Shown: positions 1 to 7,213, counted from the first letter of the stretch. The stretch: DNA of 11,189 bases from JAAZFZ01 sp035647435 (GCA_035647435.1 DASRNM010000136.1:1-11189), one strand, 5' to 3'. Notes: generated from the letters alone by a model not told the origin. Program-made: numbers and translations.

Positions 1-46
1 GAATAATTATTTTAATATTAGAGGTTTTTAGATAAAAAACTGAATT

Positions 47-79
47 GTTTTAAATTTCTGTTTAAAACACTTAAAACAC
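47..79. promoter_or_regulatory. candidate operator: inverted repeat plus tandem half-site
   Basis: A perfect inverted repeat, GTTTTAAA (47-54) and TTTAAAAC (61-68) around a 6-base spacer, lies just upstream of the predicted promoter of the glycosidase operon. The right arm is continued by a 9-base tandem direct repeat, TTAAAACAC at 62-70 and again at 71-79. The position directly upstream of the -35 region would suit a regulator site. The repeat is AT-rich, so chance occurrence is a real alternative, and no regulator gene is in the window to pair with it. Confidence 0.35.
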
Positions 80-108
80 TCGATTTATTTTCCTTTATAT
101 GCTAAAAT
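80..108 (+). promoter_or_regulatory. putative sigma-A promoter with extended -10, glycosidase operon
   Basis: TGC-TAAAAT at 100-108 is a good extended -10 element (TGnTAnAAT-like). The -35 region 17 bases upstream, TCGATT at 80-85, matches the consensus poorly, as is common for extended -10 promoters. Transcription would begin near position 115. That puts the upstream in-frame ATG at 109 outside the transcript and supports translation from 157. Confidence 0.45.
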
Positions 109-143
109 ATGTGGCAAGCGATATTTACGATAACAATACTGCA

Positions 144-150
144 AAAGGAG
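144..150 (+). promoter_or_regulatory. ribosome binding site deciding the start at 157
   Basis: AAAGGAG lies six bases before the ATG at 157. No comparable motif precedes the alternative in-frame ATG at 109, which also overlaps the predicted -10 region. The start of the first gene is therefore set at 157. Confidence 0.75.
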
Positions 151-156
151 AGAGTT

Positions 157-1935
157 ATGAACAAGCCTTACATATTAACCCCGCAGCTAACAAGGTTTTC
201 AAAATTCTATAAAAAAAACGACAGTGAGGTGCCATCAAAGCTGCTTGAAATGAATGCAGCAGCTCCCGATTTGACAGATTTTGTTTATCCATTGCCCTCA
301 AAAAAATCTGATTACACTTGCTTTGCAAGGGGTGATAACGGAGTTATCTGGTATGGCGCAAAAACAGGTTTGACACGCTTTGCACCGAATGCACAACGCA
401 AAGATGATATTGTAATGTATTTCAGTGCAGACCGTGATTTGCCCGATAATGATGTTCAAAAACTTTTGGCTAAAGGCGAAGATGTTTGGGTGCTCACACA
501 AAGCGGTGTTACCTTTATCGAAATGCGTAGAATTTCAATGGAGGAAAAAGCGGACATTCTTTTGAAAGAAACCCTAAAATGTGTCGACCGCAGGGGAATG
601 GTGAGCCAAAAACGGTTGAGTATACCTGGAGACGTCAATTCTTATGTTGATTACGGTCATTCGGACAATGACGGTTGTTTTACCGCAGGTTTTTCTATTG
701 CTGAAATTTTCCGTTATGCCGTTTTGAAGAAAGAAAAGGGCGAGAATGACCCGCAAACTGTTGAGGCGAGAAAAATAGCAACAAGAGCGTGCGAAGCGTG
801 TTTGTTGCTGATGAATATAACAGGCAGGGGCAACGGTTTTGTTGCAAGGTCATATTTAACAACCGCCGAGCCTTTACCCGACGATGGTCTATTTTTCAAA
901 AAGACAAAGGGTTTTGCAGAGTGTGTTAAAACAAGTGCCTCTACTAAAAGAGGGATAGCGGGCAAAGTTATAGACGCTAGCTCTCCCGTGCCCGACAGGC
1001 TTGCAAAGCTATACCGTGACGAGGGCTTTAATGATGACGACATTATATATAAAGGCGACACGAGCAGTGACGAAATAACATTGCACTTTTTGAACCTTTA
1101 TTTTGCACACGATATATTGGGTGAGGGTGACAAAGAGCTTGACGAATTGATTATATCATCGGCTAAGGCAACAATGAATCATATTATCGACCATGGCTAT
1201 GAGTTGCATGAGTGTGATGGTAATTCAACCACCTGGGCAAAATGGAGCCCTGAATATTTTGAAACTGCAATGGGCTGGTCGGACGCACCGTTGAATGCAG
1301 CAGAGATACTAATGCTTTTGCGTATTGTGATAAGTATTACAGGCGAAAAAGGCAAGTGGCAGGCAGAGTATGACAAGCTTGTCAGTTTGGGTTACGCAGA
1401 CCTTCCATCAAAACACCATGACCGTTTTTGGCAATGTGCAATGCAAGAGGGCATAGAGGTTGTTGAAGATATAATGTATGGCGACCATATGCTTGCAACA
1501 TCGGCATTTTGGGCGCTTATCACTCTTGAACCTGATGCAGAGCTTAAGAATAAATACAAAAAGGGATTTAAAACATGGCGCTATTCGATTGCAAGGGAGT
1601 ACAATCCCGGCTATGATTTGCCTTTTAAAATTGCTTGTCCTGAAGAAGAAGTCGATATGGAGAGGCTTGCAACATGGTATTACAGAAACAATCCTTCACG
1701 CCTTGCGGCAGGAGTCAGCCTTATTGGTAGACACGATGTGCCTGTTAAGGAATACCTTGGAGGTTACAAAGAAATCTCCTTGCGTTTGCCGCCAGACGAA
1801 ATATTTATTTCAAAATACGACAGAAATCCTTTTGAGCATAAAAACGAAGACAGCGGAGGACTCAATTGCGTTGAAAGCTGTTACGTATACACATTTGCTT
1901 ATTGGATGGGTAGATATTACGGATTTTTCGCTTAA
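157..1935 (+). CDS. uncharacterised protein, propeller-like N-terminus and alpha/alpha-toroid-like body; candidate glycosidase partner of GH38
   Basis: This gene encodes 592 residues with no signal peptide or membrane segment, so the product is probably cytosolic. Residues about 59-123 contain two units resembling regulator-propeller blades: GDNGVIWYGAKTGLTRF, then LPDNDV followed by DVWVLTQSGVTFIEM. The remainder (about 160-585) is helical and rich in aromatic and acidic residues, as in six-hairpin glycosidase folds. Notable segments are VDYGHSDNDGCFTAGF (164-179), GDTSSDEITLHF (300-311), a W/D-rich stretch near 360-376, and a C-terminal SGGLN...YWMGRYYGFF. I cannot assign a CAZy family or catalytic residues. 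It is first in a likely operon and lies 32 bases ahead of a GH38 alpha-mannosidase, so a role in degrading alpha-mannosides or modified glycans is inferred from fold impression and context only. It could instead be a non-catalytic sugar-binding protein. The coding region is intact, with no frameshift. Confidence 0.7.
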   Translation: MNKPYILTPQLTRFSKFYKKNDSEVPSKLLEMNAAAPDLTDFVYPLPSKKSDYTCFARGDNGVIWYGAKTGLTRFAPNAQRKDDIVMYFSADRDLPDNDVQKLLAKGEDVWVLTQSGVTFIEMRRISMEEKADILLKETLKCVDRRGMVSQKRLSIPGDVNSYVDYGHSDNDGCFTAGFSIAEIFRYAVLKKEKGENDPQTVEARKIATRACEACLLLMNITGRGNGFVARSYLTTAEPLPDDGLFFKKTKGFAECVKTSASTKRGIAGKVIDASSPVPDRLAKLYRDEGFNDDDIIYKGDTSSDEITLHFLNLYFAHDILGEGDKELDELIISSAKATMNHIIDHGYELHECDGNSTTWAKWSPEYFETAMGWSDAPLNAAEILMLLRIVISITGEKGKWQAEYDKLVSLGYADLPSKHHDRFWQCAMQEGIEVVEDIMYGDHMLATSAFWALITLEPDAELKNKYKKGFKTWRYSIAREYNPGYDLPFKIACPEEEVDMERLATWYYRNNPSRLAAGVSLIGRHDVPVKEYLGGYKEISLRLPPDEIFISKYDRNPFEHKNEDSGGLNCVESCYVYTFAYWMGRYYGFFA

Positions 1936-1953
1936 AATAAACAACCTATATTT

Positions 1954-1958
1954 GGAGG
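1954..1958 (+). promoter_or_regulatory. ribosome binding site of the GH38 gene
   Basis: GGAGG lies nine bases before the ATG at 1968, inside the 32-base gap after the upstream gene. It supports this start and separate translation initiation within one transcript. Confidence 0.7.
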
Positions 1959-1967
1959 TATAATCAT

Positions 1968-4445
1968 ATGAGCAACAAAGGTAAAGTGTATCTGATAGGT
2001 AACGCCCACCTTGACCCTATTTGGCTGTGGCGTTGGCAGGAGGGTTGTTCGGAGGTTTTGCAGACTTTCCGCTCGGCACTCGACAGACTTTATGAGTATA
2101 ATGATTTTGTATTCACCTGCTCCTCAGCGGCCTATTATCGTTGGGTTGAGGAGATTGACCCCGAAATGTTTGAGGAAATCACCGAAATGGTTAAAAAAGG
2201 GCGTTGGGTACCCGTTAACGGCTGGTGGGTTCAGCCCGACTGTAATATGCCCTCAGGTGAAAGCTTTGCAAGGCAGGCCCTTTACAGCCAGCTTTATTTT
2301 TATGAGAAGTTCGGTAAAATCTGCCGAACAGGATATAATGTAGATTCCTTTGGTCACAACGCAATGATGCCACAGCTTCTCAGACAGGGCGGAATGAATG
2401 CATATGTAATGATGAGACCGAGTAGAGAAGAAAATCCCGACATGCCCGAAAATCTTTTTTGGTGGGACAGCAGTGACGGCTCAAGAGTTATGACATACAG
2501 AATACCTTCCTCTTACGGCAAAACAGGCAAAATAGCAATTGATGAAGGTATTGACGAATGTGAAAAACGGACAAGTCAAACAGGGCACGCAATGATGCTC
2601 TTTTACGGTGTCGGCAATCACGGTGGAGGGCCGACAAGGGGAGACATTGAGCACCTTAAAATCAAAATGAATCAAGAGGGTTATTCTTCTCTTGAGTTTT
2701 CTTCTCCCGACGATTTTTTTGAAGAAATCTGTATGCAAAAGCTTGATTTGCCGACATGGTCAGACGATATGCAGCACCATGCGAGCGGATGCTATTCGGC
2801 AGTATCTCTTGTTAAACAACTTAATCGCAAGGCTGAAAATCTACTCGACAGCTCCGAAAAGTGGGATACGATTTGCTCAAAAACCCTTGGAGTGTCGCCC
2901 AAAACCTCCGATTTTGCGGAGAGTTGGCGCAGCGTGTGTTTTAACCAGTTTCATGACATTCTTTGCGGTTGTTCAATAATGGAGTCGTATGAGGATGTAA
3001 AAGAGAGCATGGGTTACGCAATGAATATTGCGTCGAATGCACAAAACAATGCGATTTTAAGGCTTTCAAGAAGAATTGACACATGGGTTGACGGAGTTTC
3101 AGACCCTGTTTGCAGTGAGGTGCGCCATGAAAGCACAGATGCAAAATTCCCACGCCCCGTTGTCGTGTTCAATCCTCTCTCTTTTGAGATAAACAGACCT
3201 GTCCGAGTGCGTCACCCATCGAAAAAGGTTGTTGATAGCAACGGCAATGAGGTGGCTTTCCAAAATGTTCGTGCGTCACGCTCAAATGATTCGCATCTTG
3301 ACACGGTGTTCTTGGCATCACTTCCTGCCTTGGGATATGCGACATATTGGATAACCGTATCGGATGAAGAGGCGAGCATGGAAAAGCTTCCACAGGGCAA
3401 AACTCTCGAAATTGAAAATGAATATATGAAGGTTGTTTTTGATAAAGAAACAGGTGGAATTTCCTCACTTGTAAATAAAGAGGACTCATTTGACTATGTT
3501 TCAGACGAACCTCTTGCTGTGCCGACTGTTATTGATGACGTCAAAACCGACACATGGGCACATGCCGTGTTTAAGTTTCAAGATATAAAAGGAAAAATGG
3601 AGCTTGTATCGGCAGAACTTGTGGAGAACGGAAATTTAAGAAGCATTGTTAGGACAAAGCATAAATTCAATAACTCTATTTTGACGCAAGACTTTATACT
3701 TTCTAAGGGGCAGAAAACCCTGAGAGTTAAGTGCAAGGCAATTTGGAGTGAAGACTTTACAATGCTTAAAATGCCGTTCCCGTTGAGCGGCAGTGATGAG
3801 ATTTCAACTTACGAGATTCCCTGCGGTTACATTAAACGTCCCTGTAATGGTGAGGAGGAGCCTGCCTTGCAATGGGCGGATTTGACACTCACGGGTGCTG
3901 ACGGTGAGCGCAGAGGATTGTCTGTTATGAGTGACTCGAAATACAGCTACGATTGCCCGGGTACACAGTTAAGGCTGACCTGCTTGAGAAATGTTATTTT
4001 TGCAGACCATTTTTCAAAAAGACCGCCAGCAAACTTTGATTTTACGGATGAGGGCTTGCAAAGGTTTGAATATGGAGTTTACCTTCACAAGGGCGAGGCA
4101 GAAAGCTCGGACATAGTAATGCAAGCGACCGCTTTTAATAACCGACCGACAGTTGTCGCTGAGAGTTATCACAAGGGAGCGGGCGAGCCTCAGGCGAAAA
4201 GCTTTATAAAAGTTGAAGCAGATAATGTAATTGTAACCGCTCTGAAATTCTGTGAGGACAATTCGGGTGACATAATACTTCGTTGCTATGAAACAAAGGG
4301 CAAAGAAACCAGCACGTTTATTTATCTACCGATGGCAGATGCCTCTTTCAAGTTTGATATCGGCAAGCATCAGATAAAGACATTTAGAATTGATAAGGAA
4401 GGTTTTGTTAAAGAGGTGACATTCCTTGAGGGTATAACAAAATAA
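1968..4445 (+). CDS. alpha-mannosidase, glycoside hydrolase family 38
   Basis: This is an 825-residue retaining, metal-dependent exo-alpha-mannosidase that should release mannose from alpha-mannosides. Seen in the sequence: the N-terminal catalytic domain opens with GNAHLDPIWLWRW (11-23), giving metal ligands His14 and Asp16. NVDSFGHNAMMPQ (124-136) carries Asp126, the expected nucleophile and metal ligand. YGVGNHGGGPTR (213-224), MQHHASGCYS (268-277) and NQFHDILCGCSI (326-337, with His329 as the last metal ligand) are family signatures. The helical middle domain is near 272-350 and the C-terminal beta-sandwich spans about 385-820. Length matches bacterial members such as E. coli MngB. There is no signal peptide, so it acts on imported oligosaccharides or mannosylated metabolites in the cytosol. 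It is the second gene of a likely operon. No PTS or ABC transporter is in the window, so the exact linkage and substrate cannot be given. All expected metal ligands are present, so it should be active. Confidence 0.95.
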   Translation: MSNKGKVYLIGNAHLDPIWLWRWQEGCSEVLQTFRSALDRLYEYNDFVFTCSSAAYYRWVEEIDPEMFEEITEMVKKGRWVPVNGWWVQPDCNMPSGESFARQALYSQLYFYEKFGKICRTGYNVDSFGHNAMMPQLLRQGGMNAYVMMRPSREENPDMPENLFWWDSSDGSRVMTYRIPSSYGKTGKIAIDEGIDECEKRTSQTGHAMMLFYGVGNHGGGPTRGDIEHLKIKMNQEGYSSLEFSSPDDFFEEICMQKLDLPTWSDDMQHHASGCYSAVSLVKQLNRKAENLLDSSEKWDTICSKTLGVSPKTSDFAESWRSVCFNQFHDILCGCSIMESYEDVKESMGYAMNIASNAQNNAILRLSRRIDTWVDGVSDPVCSEVRHESTDAKFPRPVVVFNPLSFEINRPVRVRHPSKKVVDSNGNEVAFQNVRASRSNDSHLDTVFLASLPALGYATYWITVSDEEASMEKLPQGKTLEIENEYMKVVFDKETGGISSLVNKEDSFDYVSDEPLAVPTVIDDVKTDTWAHAVFKFQDIKGKMELVSAELVENGNLRSIVRTKHKFNNSILTQDFILSKGQKTLRVKCKAIWSEDFTMLKMPFPLSGSDEISTYEIPCGYIKRPCNGEEEPALQWADLTLTGADGERRGLSVMSDSKYSYDCPGTQLRLTCLRNVIFADHFSKRPPANFDFTDEGLQRFEYGVYLHKGEAESSDIVMQATAFNNRPTVVAESYHKGAGEPQAKSFIKVEADNVIVTALKFCEDNSGDIILRCYETKGKETSTFIYLPMADASFKFDIGKHQIKTFRIDKEGFVKEVTFLEGITK

Positions 4446-4481
4446 ATCCTTTATCATACAACAGTTTTGCTCAAAGCAATC

Positions 4482-4488
4482 AAGGAGG
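4482..4488 (+). promoter_or_regulatory. ribosome binding site supporting a GTG start
   Basis: AAGGAGG is a near-perfect anti-Shine-Dalgarno match six bases before GTG at 4495. It decides the non-ATG start of the membrane protein gene. The next in-frame ATG (residue 23) would remove the conserved N-terminal region. Confidence 0.75.
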
Positions 4489-4494
4489 CAAAAA

Positions 4495-5166
4495 GTGTCA
4501 AGAATAAAACTAAAAGACAGAAAACTCCCAAACTACACACGGGGAGAAGAAATTGCAAACATGATTTCACATATTGTAGGTGGGGGCATAGGTATTGCGG
4601 CCCTTGCTGTGTGTGTAGTGCTTTCTGCCCTTAACGGTAGTAAGACGGGGATTGTAAGCTCAATTGTGTTTGGAGTATCTATGGTTTTACTTTACACAAT
4701 GTCGAGCATATATCACGGGCTGAAACCACCGATGGCAAAAAAAGTTTTTCAAGTGCTTGACCATTGCACAATATACCTGCTTATAGCTGGAACATATACT
4801 CCCATTGCCTTGTGTGCAATAAGAAAAGTCAACAACACAAAAGGGTGGGTTGTTTTCGGCATCGTCTGGGCGATAGCCGCATTGGCAATAACATTAACTG
4901 CGATTGATTTGAAAAAGTTTAAAGTTTTCTCAATGGTTTGCTACTTAGGCATGGGCTGGAGTGTTGTTTTTTCAATTCGCCCGCTTATTGAGGCGGTTAC
5001 ATGGAATGGATTTGCACTGCTTTTGGCTGGCGGACTGTTTTACACAATAGGAACTATCTTTTACGGATTGGGCAAAAAGAAGAGATACTCTCATTTTGTT
5101 TTTCATCTGTTTGTGATTTTAGGCAGTCTGTCACATTTTCTGTGCATAGCACTTTATGTTATTTAG
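4495..5166 (+). CDS. HlyIII/TrhA family (PAQR-type) seven-helix membrane protein
   Basis: The gene encodes 223 residues and starts with GTG. The protein is mostly hydrophobic, with about seven predicted membrane helices (roughly residues 24-45, 52-71, 86-107, 117-136, 143-161, 170-191 and 200-222). Family signatures are SHIVGGGIG near 25, MSSIYHGL (69-76), LDHCTIYLLIAGTYTP (88-103), and SHFVFHLFVILGSLSHF (199-215). By comparison with the zinc site of adiponectin receptors, His74, Asp89, His200 and His204 are the likely metal ligands; the last two form HxxxH in the final helix. The family was named after a Bacillus haemolysin, but that activity is not a safe inference. E. coli TrhA (YqfA) affects membrane energetics, and eukaryotic PAQR proteins are linked to lipid hydrolase activity. 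The gene follows the mannosidase by 49 bases with no terminator between, and a strong terminator lies behind it, so it is probably the last gene of that operon. A functional link to mannoside use is not evident. Confidence 0.92.
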   Translation: MSRIKLKDRKLPNYTRGEEIANMISHIVGGGIGIAALAVCVVLSALNGSKTGIVSSIVFGVSMVLLYTMSSIYHGLKPPMAKKVFQVLDHCTIYLLIAGTYTPIALCAIRKVNNTKGWVVFGIVWAIAALAITLTAIDLKKFKVFSMVCYLGMGWSVVFSIRPLIEAVTWNGFALLLAGGLFYTIGTIFYGLGKKKRYSHFVFHLFVILGSLSHFLCIALYVI

Positions 5167-5183
5167 GCAAAACAAATCAATTC

Positions 5184-5218
5184 AAGCACATCAACAGTTT
5201 TGTTGGTGTGCTTTTTTT
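5184..5218 (+). terminator. intrinsic terminator after the HlyIII gene
   Basis: A 13-base-pair stem, AAGCACATCAACA (5184-5196) with TGTTGGTGTGCTT (5201-5213), has one T-G wobble, closes a GTTT loop and runs into a T-tract at 5212-5218. It ends the operon that begins near 115. Confidence 0.92.
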
Positions 5219-5296
5219 GCATTTTAAAATCGTAAATTGTCAAAGAAAACATAAAAAACAATAGTTTTGGAAAATCACATATAGAAAGGCTTGGAA

Positions 5297-5302
5297 TATA
5301 AT
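5297..5302 (+). promoter_or_regulatory. possible -10 element of the small Cys-rich gene
   Basis: TATAAT stands 29 bases before the ATG at 5332, a sensible leader length. No good -35 hexamer lies at 16-18 bases upstream: ATCACA occupies the 17-base position, and TTGGAA at 5267-5272 is too far. An alternative sigma factor is possible. The preceding terminator means the gene must have its own promoter somewhere in 5219-5331. Confidence 0.3.
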
Positions 5303-5331
5303 GTTAGTAATCAAATATGTGAGGTGATAAT

Positions 5332-5679
5332 ATGCAAGATATATCTGATTTCGGGAAAAAACCGCAGAAACCTGACACGTGTCCTTCAGTAGCGAGTCAA
5401 ATGGTTACGGCTTGCCTGCCTGTTACAATAAGCCCATATTCGGTAACGGCCCCGGCAATGATTAAGTGCTGCGGCAAACCTGACATTCAAAGCTCATGCA
5501 ACCGCTGCAAGGGTAAGGTTAACGGTGTTTGCGAGTTTACAATAAGTCAAAAAATCCGTGTTGAAATTCCTGTTGAATTTGGCGCGGCGGTCAATATAGG
5601 GGACACTTATGTTGATTGCGGTTGTGTTAAAACGGATGACTATGACGGCGACAAGCACAAATTCGGCGAAGATGACTAA
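5332..5679 (+). CDS. small cysteine-rich protein of unknown function, possibly spore-associated
   Basis: The gene encodes 115 residues and is preceded by GAGGTG at 5321-5326. There is no signal peptide or membrane segment. Nine cysteines (17, 28, 46, 47, 56, 59, 67, 96, 98) include adjacent CC, a CNRC pair and a CGC pair. Two beta-rich stretches, ACLPVTISPYSVTAP (27-41) and CEFTISQKIRVEIPVEFGAA (67-86), look like related beta-strand repeats. The tail (101-115) is strongly acidic with alternating Lys/His, ending GEDD. The layout reminds me of short clostridial proteins with a CxPVTxxP...IRVEVPVxFGA pattern, but I cannot name the family with certainty. It is monocistronic, with terminators on both sides, and sits directly before a spore-cortex enzyme gene. 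A coat or exosporium role, cross-linked by disulfides or binding metal, is inference only. Confidence 0.75.
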   Translation: MQDISDFGKKPQKPDTCPSVASQMVTACLPVTISPYSVTAPAMIKCCGKPDIQSSCNRCKGKVNGVCEFTISQKIRVEIPVEFGAAVNIGDTYVDCGCVKTDDYDGDKHKFGEDD

Positions 5680-5706
5680 CAACAATAGGTTATTAAAGGT
5701 GTAATA

Positions 5707-5755
5707 AGCGGGTGTGTCCTTGTTGTAAAATTACGGGATACACCCGTTTCTATTT
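5707..5755 (+). terminator. intrinsic terminator after the Cys-rich gene
   Basis: CGGGTGTGTCC (5709-5719) pairs with GGATACACCCG (5736-5746) with one G-T wobble. The stem can be lengthened by two weaker pairs to 5707 and 5748. The 16-base loop holds a small inner GTAA/TTAC inverted repeat. The T-rich tail TTTCTATTTT (5747-5756) is interrupted but adequate. Confidence 0.82.
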
Positions 5756-5784
5756 TAATTGTCGGGGTTATTTACGATAAAATA

Positions 5785-5813
5785 ATAACAGTATCAGAAT
5801 AATTACATATAAT
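5785..5813 (+). promoter_or_regulatory. putative promoter of the spore lytic enzyme, sigma-E-like
   Basis: CATATAAT at 5806-5813 fits the sigma-E -10 pattern (CATAnnaT) and also contains TATAAT. There is no recognisable sigma-A -35; ATAACA occupies 5785-5790. ATA at 5785-5787 could serve as the sigma-E -35 core, with slightly long spacing of 18. Mother-cell expression would agree with what is known of sleL/yaaH in Bacillus. This is a weak call by eye. Confidence 0.35.
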
Positions 5814-5849
5814 GCATATTGTAAAAACACTGTAAAAGGGATTGATTGC

Positions 5850-7148
5850 ATGCTGATATATGAAATAAAGCCAAAGGATACAATTTATAAAATATCACGA
5901 CGTTTTGGAATAGATATGGATAAAATAATTTCTGACAATGCATTGAGCCAACCTGACAATTTAACGGTGGGGCAGACTCTTGTTTTAATGGTCGACAACA
6001 TTCCCCACACAGTTAATCGTTCTGAAACTCTCTATTCAATAGCTCAGTCCTACGGGGTTACCCTTGAACAGCTTCTTGACGCAAACCCATACATAAGAAG
6101 ACCTAACATTATAAATGTTGGTCAGATAATTAATATCCCCGTTGAAGCAAGAAAAAGAGGGACGATTGATGTCAATGGTTACGCATTCCCAAACATAGAC
6201 ATGAATTTACTTAAAATCACTTTGCCCTACTTGACCTATTTGAGCATTTTTAGCTATCAAGTAAAACCTGACGGTTCTCTTGATTCAATAGACGATGAAT
6301 CGCTTATTGAAACGGCAATGCAGGCAAGGGTTGCCCCGCTAATGGTGATTTCAAACATTGGGGAGGAGGGAAGGTTTTCAAGTGAATTGGCAAACGCCAT
6401 TTTAACCGATGAAAGTGTGCAGGATACATTGCTTAATAATGTGATGGAAATCCTTGAGGCAAAGAATTACTATGGGCTTAATATGGACTTTGAATACATA
6501 TATCCCGCCGACGGCGATGCTTATGATAGGTTTTTAATGAAGGTGAGCAAAAGGTTAAAGGATGAGGGCTATACTTTAACCACTGCACTTGCTCCGAAAA
6601 TAAGTGAGTACCAGCGAGGGCTTTTGTATCAGGCGCACCGTTACCCTGCACATGGGCGCTATGCAGACAATGTTATCCTAATGACTTATGAATGGGGCTA
6701 TACTTACGGGCCATCAATGGCGGTGTCGCCGATAAATCAGGTCAAAAGAGTTCTTGACTATGCAACACAAGAGATACCAAGCAAAAAAATTCTAATGGGC
6801 ATGCCTACCTACGGTTACAATTGGAGGCTGCCGTTTATGAAGGGCTCAGCCGCAAATTCTTTATCTAACCCGGAAGCGGTGGAGCTTGCAATTCGTATGG
6901 GTGCTTTTATCGAATATGATGAGAAGTCACAGGCACCTTATTTTAATTACTATGATGCTGACACGGGCCTAAAGCATGAGGTATGGTTTGACGATGCACG
7001 AAGTGTCAAAGAGAGGCTTGAATTGGTTGATATATACGACTTGGGTGGAGTCAGTTACTGGACTTTGAATCGGGCATTCCCACAAAACTGGCTCATATTA
7101 AGCTCCATGTACAACATAAGAAAAAAAATAAGACCTTCACAGGCATAA
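5850..7148 (+). CDS. sleL: spore cortex-fragment lytic enzyme, LysM-LysM-GH18 (SleL/YaaH type)
   Basis: The gene encodes 432 residues with ATG at 5850 and AAAAGGG at 5834-5840 as ribosome binding site. Two LysM modules come first: residues 2-47 (YEIKPKDTIYKISRRFG...GQTLVLM) and 52-97 (HTVNRSETLYSIAQSYGV...GQIINIPV). They should bind peptidoglycan glycan strands. A GH18 TIM barrel fills about 108-412. It carries GLNMDFEYI (209-217) as the DxDxE-type active-site strand with Glu215 as the catalytic acid, VILMTYEWG (275-283), MGMPTYGYNW (316-325) and a closing GGVSYWTLNRAFPQNW (399-414). There is no signal peptide, as in Bacillus SleL/YaaH, which are made in the mother cell and placed in the spore integument. 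Those enzymes are N-acetylglucosaminidases acting on cortex fragments that contain muramic delta-lactam during germination. Length and domain order match that family closely. The gene stands alone between terminators. A vegetative peptidoglycan hydrolase is a less likely alternative. Confidence 0.92.
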   Translation: MLIYEIKPKDTIYKISRRFGIDMDKIISDNALSQPDNLTVGQTLVLMVDNIPHTVNRSETLYSIAQSYGVTLEQLLDANPYIRRPNIINVGQIINIPVEARKRGTIDVNGYAFPNIDMNLLKITLPYLTYLSIFSYQVKPDGSLDSIDDESLIETAMQARVAPLMVISNIGEEGRFSSELANAILTDESVQDTLLNNVMEILEAKNYYGLNMDFEYIYPADGDAYDRFLMKVSKRLKDEGYTLTTALAPKISEYQRGLLYQAHRYPAHGRYADNVILMTYEWGYTYGPSMAVSPINQVKRVLDYATQEIPSKKILMGMPTYGYNWRLPFMKGSAANSLSNPEAVELAIRMGAFIEYDEKSQAPYFNYYDADTGLKHEVWFDDARSVKERLELVDIYDLGGVSYWTLNRAFPQNWLILSSMYNIRKKIRPSQA

Positions 7149-7176
7149 AAAACGGCGGGAAAACTCCCGCCGTTTT
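7149..7176. terminator. bidirectional intrinsic terminator between converging genes
   Basis: A perfect 12-base-pair stem, AAAACGGCGGGA (7149-7160) with TCCCGCCGTTTT (7165-7176), closes an AAAC loop. On the plus strand the stem ends in TTTT; on the minus strand it ends in six T. It starts directly after the stop codon at 7146-7148 and lies 37 bases beyond the minus-strand stop at 7214. It can therefore end both the spore enzyme gene and the radical SAM pair. Confidence 0.92.
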
Positions 7177-7213
7177 ACATGCTCGGTCAAAAAAACTTTG
7201 ATTATTAAAATTA

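Noticed and set aside
113..126. Possible catabolite-response element (cre) resembling TGnAAnCGnWnnCA
   Set aside because: Three of the fixed positions do not match (first T and the final CA), so it is not distinguishable from chance.
109..156. In-frame upstream ATG at 109 extending the first protein by 16 residues
   Set aside because: It overlaps the predicted -10 region and has no ribosome binding site, while the ATG at 157 has AAAGGAG at correct spacing. The extra residues do not look like a signal peptide.
714..1061. 115-residue open frame on the minus strand inside the first gene
   Set aside because: It is antisense to a clear coding region, with low-complexity translation and no initiation signal; it is a shadow frame.
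1478..1963. 161-residue open frame overlapping the end of the first gene in another frame
   Set aside because: It lies almost wholly inside a well-supported gene. Its translation has no domain-like pattern and it lacks a convincing ribosome binding site.
4467..4479. Small hairpin TTGCT-CAA-AGCAA between the mannosidase and HlyIII genes
   Set aside because: The stem has only five base pairs and no T-tract follows, so it is unlikely to end transcription.
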